DNA of 64,000 bases from the NCBI GenBank assembly GCA_965248905.1, contig CBDFKS010000005.1, positions 124,001 through 188,000 of the forward strand, read 5' to 3'. Shown here one piece after another: positions 61,325 to 64,000 of this stretch (within the stretch, counting starts at the first letter, position 1; each line of letters begins with the position of its first letter). The translations under genes and the position numbers were made by a program. Under the pieces are notes generated by a model, which was not told the origin of the DNA, made no database searches, and was given only the letters and a program-made list of their open reading frames with translations. Origin of the DNA: CBDFKS01 sp965248905 (GTDB lineage: Bacteria; Chloroflexota; Dehalococcoidia; Lucifugimonadales; JAGWBF01).

Positions 61325-61720
61325 TTACAGGGCATCCACTCCAGCCTGAGAACACTCCTCATCCTGTTGGCCGGTGCCTCCCCCAGCGCCGCATGCGCCC
61401 TCTACGACACCTCCACGTATAATTGGGACAGCCCCTTGCGAGGGTATCATATGGCCCCCTTCAGCGGCCATGATTCCCTGTATAATGGGTTCAGCGGCTC
61501 GCGCTTGCATTACGCCGCTGGGTCGTCCAAAGCCCGCCGAGACGACAGCCTTACCTTGGGACCCGTATATGCCCCCCCAGATAGCTCCATCCATGCGGTT
61601 GAACGCCACCAGACGCCCACTGGCGTCACACACGGCTACGTTGAGCTTAATGTTAAGCTCCTCGGCTTTGGCTATCGCTGCCTTTATAATCCGTTTGGCT
61701 TCCTCCAAAGTCAGTGCCAC
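61325..61720 (-). CDS. GlcG/HbpS family protein, paralogue
   Basis: 131 residues, GTG 61720 after AAGGAGGTGATTC. MALTLEEAKRIIKAAIAKAE, KLNVAVCDASGRLVAFNRMD, SQGAVPIIRGGVVEGACGAG and TGQQDEECSQAGVDAL. The protein ends match its neighbour (QDE-C-x-QAGVD). It has an additional Cys in AVCDASG. Probably the first gene of the pair operon. Confidence 0.9.
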   Translation of the reverse strand: MALTLEEAKRIIKAAIAKAEELNIKLNVAVCDASGRLVAFNRMDGAIWGGIYGSQGKAVVSAGFGRPSGVMQARAAEPIIQGIMAAEGGHMIPSQGAVPIIRGGVVEGACGAGGGTGQQDEECSQAGVDAL

Positions 61721-61848
61721 GAATCACCTCCTTGGTCCGTATTTTAGCAGTCCAATTCTACAGCACCAGGCAATGCATGGCAATTAGGCATAAGCGGCAC
61801 GAATCTAGTATCATGTGAAGGAGCTTGCAAGATTAATGCCTCCAACCT

Positions 61849-62214
61849 ATGCTTGAAGTTACCAATATTGGTGTGGTGAATACGCAGTTGCTTGAAGAAA
61901 GAGCCTCGTTCATCGGATATCTGACCACAGTAGGGCGAATGACGGGCAAGCGCCACAAGGTAGCGCTCCGCTTAGTGTACTACCAGGGCAGATTCTACGC
62001 CTCTCGCAGGGACACCTCGTCTGACTGGTGCCAGAATCTTATCAAGGACCCAGGCGTCCTCGTAGAATTGCCCAACCATCAAATCCATGGCAATGCCAGG
62101 ATAATCGATGACGATAAGCTGGCTGAGACGATATTCGGTCTAAAATACAGAGACGACAGAGCCTCTAGGAAGAGAGTATTAGTCGAGATCGTCCCGAACG
62201 ACAAGTTGGACTAA
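61849..62214 (+). CDS. DUF385 / deazaflavin (F420)-dependent nitroreductase-like protein
   Basis: 121 residues starting ATG 61849, no strong ribosome site. RASFIGYLTTVGRMTGKRHK, VALRLVYYQGRFYASRRDTS, DWCQNLIKDPGVLVELPNHQ and KRVLVEIVPNDKLD fit the split-barrel flavin/F420-binding fold (DUF385, PNPOx-like). F420 use is plausible in Chloroflexota but not shown here. Two luciferase-like genes nearby could also use F420. Confidence 0.82.
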   Translation: MLEVTNIGVVNTQLLEERASFIGYLTTVGRMTGKRHKVALRLVYYQGRFYASRRDTSSDWCQNLIKDPGVLVELPNHQIHGNARIIDDDKLAETIFGLKYRDDRASRKRVLVEIVPNDKLD

Positions 62215-62265
62215 TGGCGATAATCTTCCGGACCATACCTAACAGATGGCGGAGGAGACCAGTTA

Positions 62266-62414
62266 GTATTTAGTCAACCAAGATTTAATAGGTGCCTTTC
62301 ACCCCCATTCTAGCCTGCCCCCGTCGAGGTGGAAGGGACTTGTTCTCTCCCCTTGATGGGGGAGAGTTAGAGTGGGGGTGAAACGATGCATCAAATTAAA
62401 AGTTGACTGGCTAC
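62266..62414. mobile_element. MITE, complete copy, opposite orientation
   Basis: 149 bp: GTATTTAGTCAACC at 62266 and GTTGACTGGCTAC at 62402-62414, flanked by TA on both sides. The interior is the reverse complement of the 22486 copy without the 24-bp unit (CACCCCCATTCTAGCC is continuous here). Confidence 0.82.
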
Positions 62415-62418
62415 TAGT

Positions 62419-63444
62419 TCATGCCTGGCTCAGTCCACACGCTTCAGCCACCAGCTCATACGAACGCACCCGGTCAGCGAACTCGTAGCAGATGGTAACC
62501 ACACCCAGGTCCGGAGTCTGAAAGCTTTCAGAGATGGCCTCTAACCCATCCTTTACCTGTTGAGGATCCCCGTCCACGCAGCCCCGTCGAAACTGCTCTA
62601 TGAAAGCCCCTTCGTTTCTCCGGTATATGTAAGCAACCGCCTCTTCCACGGTGGGGATGCCCCTGGCTCTGCCAATGAGGGATTCCATCCTGGCCAGGTC
62701 CCGGCTTGAACTCAGGCGGCGGGCTTCCTCTTCCGTCTCGGCGCATAAGACATGCACCGTTATGTTCACTTTGGGCTCCGATAGATAGGCAGAGGGGTGG
62801 AAACTCTTTCTGTAGAGCTCGACTATCGTTGGGCCATCCTCGGTGCCGATGCCAAAGAAATGGGCGTACGCGAAGGGAAGCCCCATATGAGCGGCCAGAA
62901 AGGCGCTCTCGGTCCTGGAACCCAACAGCCATACCTCCGGCATGGAGGCGCTACCTGGTCCGGCACGTACCTCAGTGAAGGAATGATTGGAGTTTATGTT
63001 GCCCGATAGGAATCCGATAAGGTCGTCCACCTGCCTGGGAAAATCGTGTATCTGGTGGGGTTGCCCAGGGTAGGCTAAGGCGGCGGCGGTAACCTGGTCA
63101 CTGCCGGGGGCTCGACCTAAACCCAGGTCAATGCGGCCTGGATAAAGGGACTCCAGCATGCGAAAGTTCTCCGCCACCTTGAGGGCGCTGTAGTGGGAGA
63201 GCATGACGCCGCCACTTCCCACTCGGATCGTCTTAGTATGGGCGGCTATCTGGCCGATAAGCACCTCTGGGCTGGTGCCGGCGAAGTTTGGGATGTTGTG
63301 GTGCTCCGCCACCCAATACCGCTCGTAGCCCATGGCTTCTACGGCCTTCGCCAGCTCGACGGTCTCCCAAAGGGCTTCTGTCGCGGTGCCGCCGTCCCGC
63401 ACCGGTGACTGGTCCACTACGCTCAAGTTAAGTTTGCGGCTCAA
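62419..63444 (-). CDS. LLM class flavin-dependent oxidoreductase (MsnO8-like)
   Basis: 341 residues; ATG 63444. LNLSVVDQSPVRDGGTATEA, GYERYWVAEHHNIPNFAGTS, TIRVGSGGVMLSHYSALKVA, GRIDLGLGRAPGSDQVTAAA, PEVWLLGSRTESAFLAAHMG. This is the typical opening of the MsnO8/YceB-like FMN-dependent luciferase-family monooxygenases. It lies next to a DUF385 gene on the other strand. Substrate unknown. Confidence 0.9.
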   Translation of the reverse strand: MSRKLNLSVVDQSPVRDGGTATEALWETVELAKAVEAMGYERYWVAEHHNIPNFAGTSPEVLIGQIAAHTKTIRVGSGGVMLSHYSALKVAENFRMLESLYPGRIDLGLGRAPGSDQVTAAALAYPGQPHQIHDFPRQVDDLIGFLSGNINSNHSFTEVRAGPGSASMPEVWLLGSRTESAFLAAHMGLPFAYAHFFGIGTEDGPTIVELYRKSFHPSAYLSEPKVNITVHVLCAETEEEARRLSSSRDLARMESLIGRARGIPTVEEAVAYIYRRNEGAFIEQFRRGCVDGDPQQVKDGLEAISESFQTPDLGVVTICYEFADRVRSYELVAEACGLSQA

Positions 63445-63600
63445 TACACTTTACTCTGTTGGTAATTCATTCTTTTCGTTCCTTATTAAAACGAGGGCAG
63501 CCGATGACGAAAATGCCTGAGGAGACGAGCCTCACCAGGTTTGAAGAAGACTCGAGTCTGCCCTGTGCATGACCAGGGTTAGGTTGAGTGACGACCATGC

Positions 63601-64000
63601 CTAAATGATGTGGTATAGCAGCAGGTGCTCCCTCATCACATCAATCGCGAAGTCGTTCTCCACGTCTCGCCATACCGAGTGGATGTGGTTTGCGCCATCC
63701 TGGCGATTGTCGAACTCCACCACGAAGTTGCCACCGTGAAGCCGGTAGTAATGAGGCGTGCCCATCTGGATGGGACCGCCCCAGGCTAAATGTAGCTTGT
63801 CAAGGCCCTCTTCACGGAGAGTGGCTAGCTTCTCCTTGACAACATCGCTGCGCACCTGGCTCACGTACTCGGTCACCAGGCCCATCAGCATCTCCTTCTG
63901 TGTCCCTGACATGCGAGACCCAGGTAGCCCTTCTTCTCTGGGCAAGGAGACCTTGGAGCTGTTATATGTGAGAATGTCCAGGGGCGCGGAATCGTAGATG
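63601..64000 (-). CDS. DUF3500 family protein, C-terminal part (partial)
   Basis: The frame is open to the right edge of the window (reading IYDSAPLDILTYNSSKVSLP), so the start lies outside. LHLAWGGPIQMGTPHYYRLH, GGNFVVEFDNRQDGANHIHS and VWRDVENDFAIDVMREHLLL are the characteristic C-terminus of DUF3500 proteins. Function unknown. Minus strand, ends at 63601. Confidence 0.85.
   Translation of the reverse strand, partial: IYDSAPLDILTYNSSKVSLPREEGLPGSRMSGTQKEMLMGLVTEYVSQVRSDVVKEKLATLREEGLDKLHLAWGGPIQMGTPHYYRLHGGNFVVEFDNRQDGANHIHSVWRDVENDFAIDVMREHLLLYHII

Overview
The window reads as a bacterial chromosome segment, most likely from an uncultured Chloroflexota lineage (Dehalococcoidia or SAR202-like). 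That placement is an inference from gene content: archaellin-type genes beside otherwise bacterial genes, paralogous ACMSD-like amidohydrolases, luciferase-like flavin oxidoreductases, HbpS/GlcG proteins, a lone hydantoinase B, MmgE/PrpD, a CoA-transferase subunit A and three tRNAs. No rRNA or strict taxonomic marker is present. Genes lie on both strands in short operons, and insertion sequences, MITEs and decayed genes are common.

Layout. 1-5 kb: end of an MFS transporter, a small protein plus a possible minimal CHAT-like protease, a DUF309 protein, then a minus-strand run of RelB-like antitoxin, frameshifted RelE-like toxin, tRNA m1A methyltransferase and HD-domain protein. 4.7-6.9 kb: a peroxiredoxin with an in-frame TGA exactly at its catalytic cysteine (probable selenoprotein), the tail of a second peroxiredoxin, and an rve-type insertion sequence whose transposase is broken by a 25-bp repeat. 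6.9-14 kb: queG, an EVE protein, a dienelactone-hydrolase-like enzyme, a two-subunit thiamine-diphosphate decarboxylase, a DUF4268 protein, CoA-transferase A and a Ham1-like protein. 14-22.5 kb: a secreted protein, an IS630 element, an S74-chaperone fibre protein, a sugar isomerase-like protein, HyuB and PrpD, with two MITEs carrying IS630-type ends.

22.6-31 kb: a degenerate receiver fused to an ArlH/KaiC-like ATPase, an archaellin-like gene upstream of it, a cyclic-nucleotide-binding protein, a membrane-anchored HTH_17 protein, an amidohydrolase, an M24 peptidase-like protein, a polysaccharide deacetylase and a CobW GTPase. 31-34 kb: a ribbon-helix-helix-like protein with a small membrane partner, an integrase remnant, a DUF5678-like/retropepsin-like pair, and tRNA-Leu(TAA), tRNA-Cys(GCA) and tRNA-Leu(GAG). 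34-43 kb: a flavin oxidoreductase, two SDRs, a second and clearer archaellin, an IS1595 transposase, a DUF433/DUF5615 toxin-antitoxin pair and a paralogous amidohydrolase.

43-64 kb: an IS1182 element splitting a kelch lipoprotein gene (CTAG target duplication), a subtilisin, a NosD-like beta-helix protein, a MacB/FtsX-type ABC system with two tandem giant permeases (the first frameshifted), an ArsR-SRPBCC operon with a promoter/operator that predicts a leaderless transcript, small ABM/VOC/DUF4242 proteins, two HbpS-like proteins, a DUF385 protein, a third MITE, a second luciferase-like oxidoreductase and the end of a DUF3500 protein.

Most interesting are the archaellum parts in a bacterial context (two archaellins and a receiver-ArlH fusion), the predicted selenocysteine peroxiredoxin, and a 24-25-bp repeat that can be seen as an insertion by comparing filled and empty copies.
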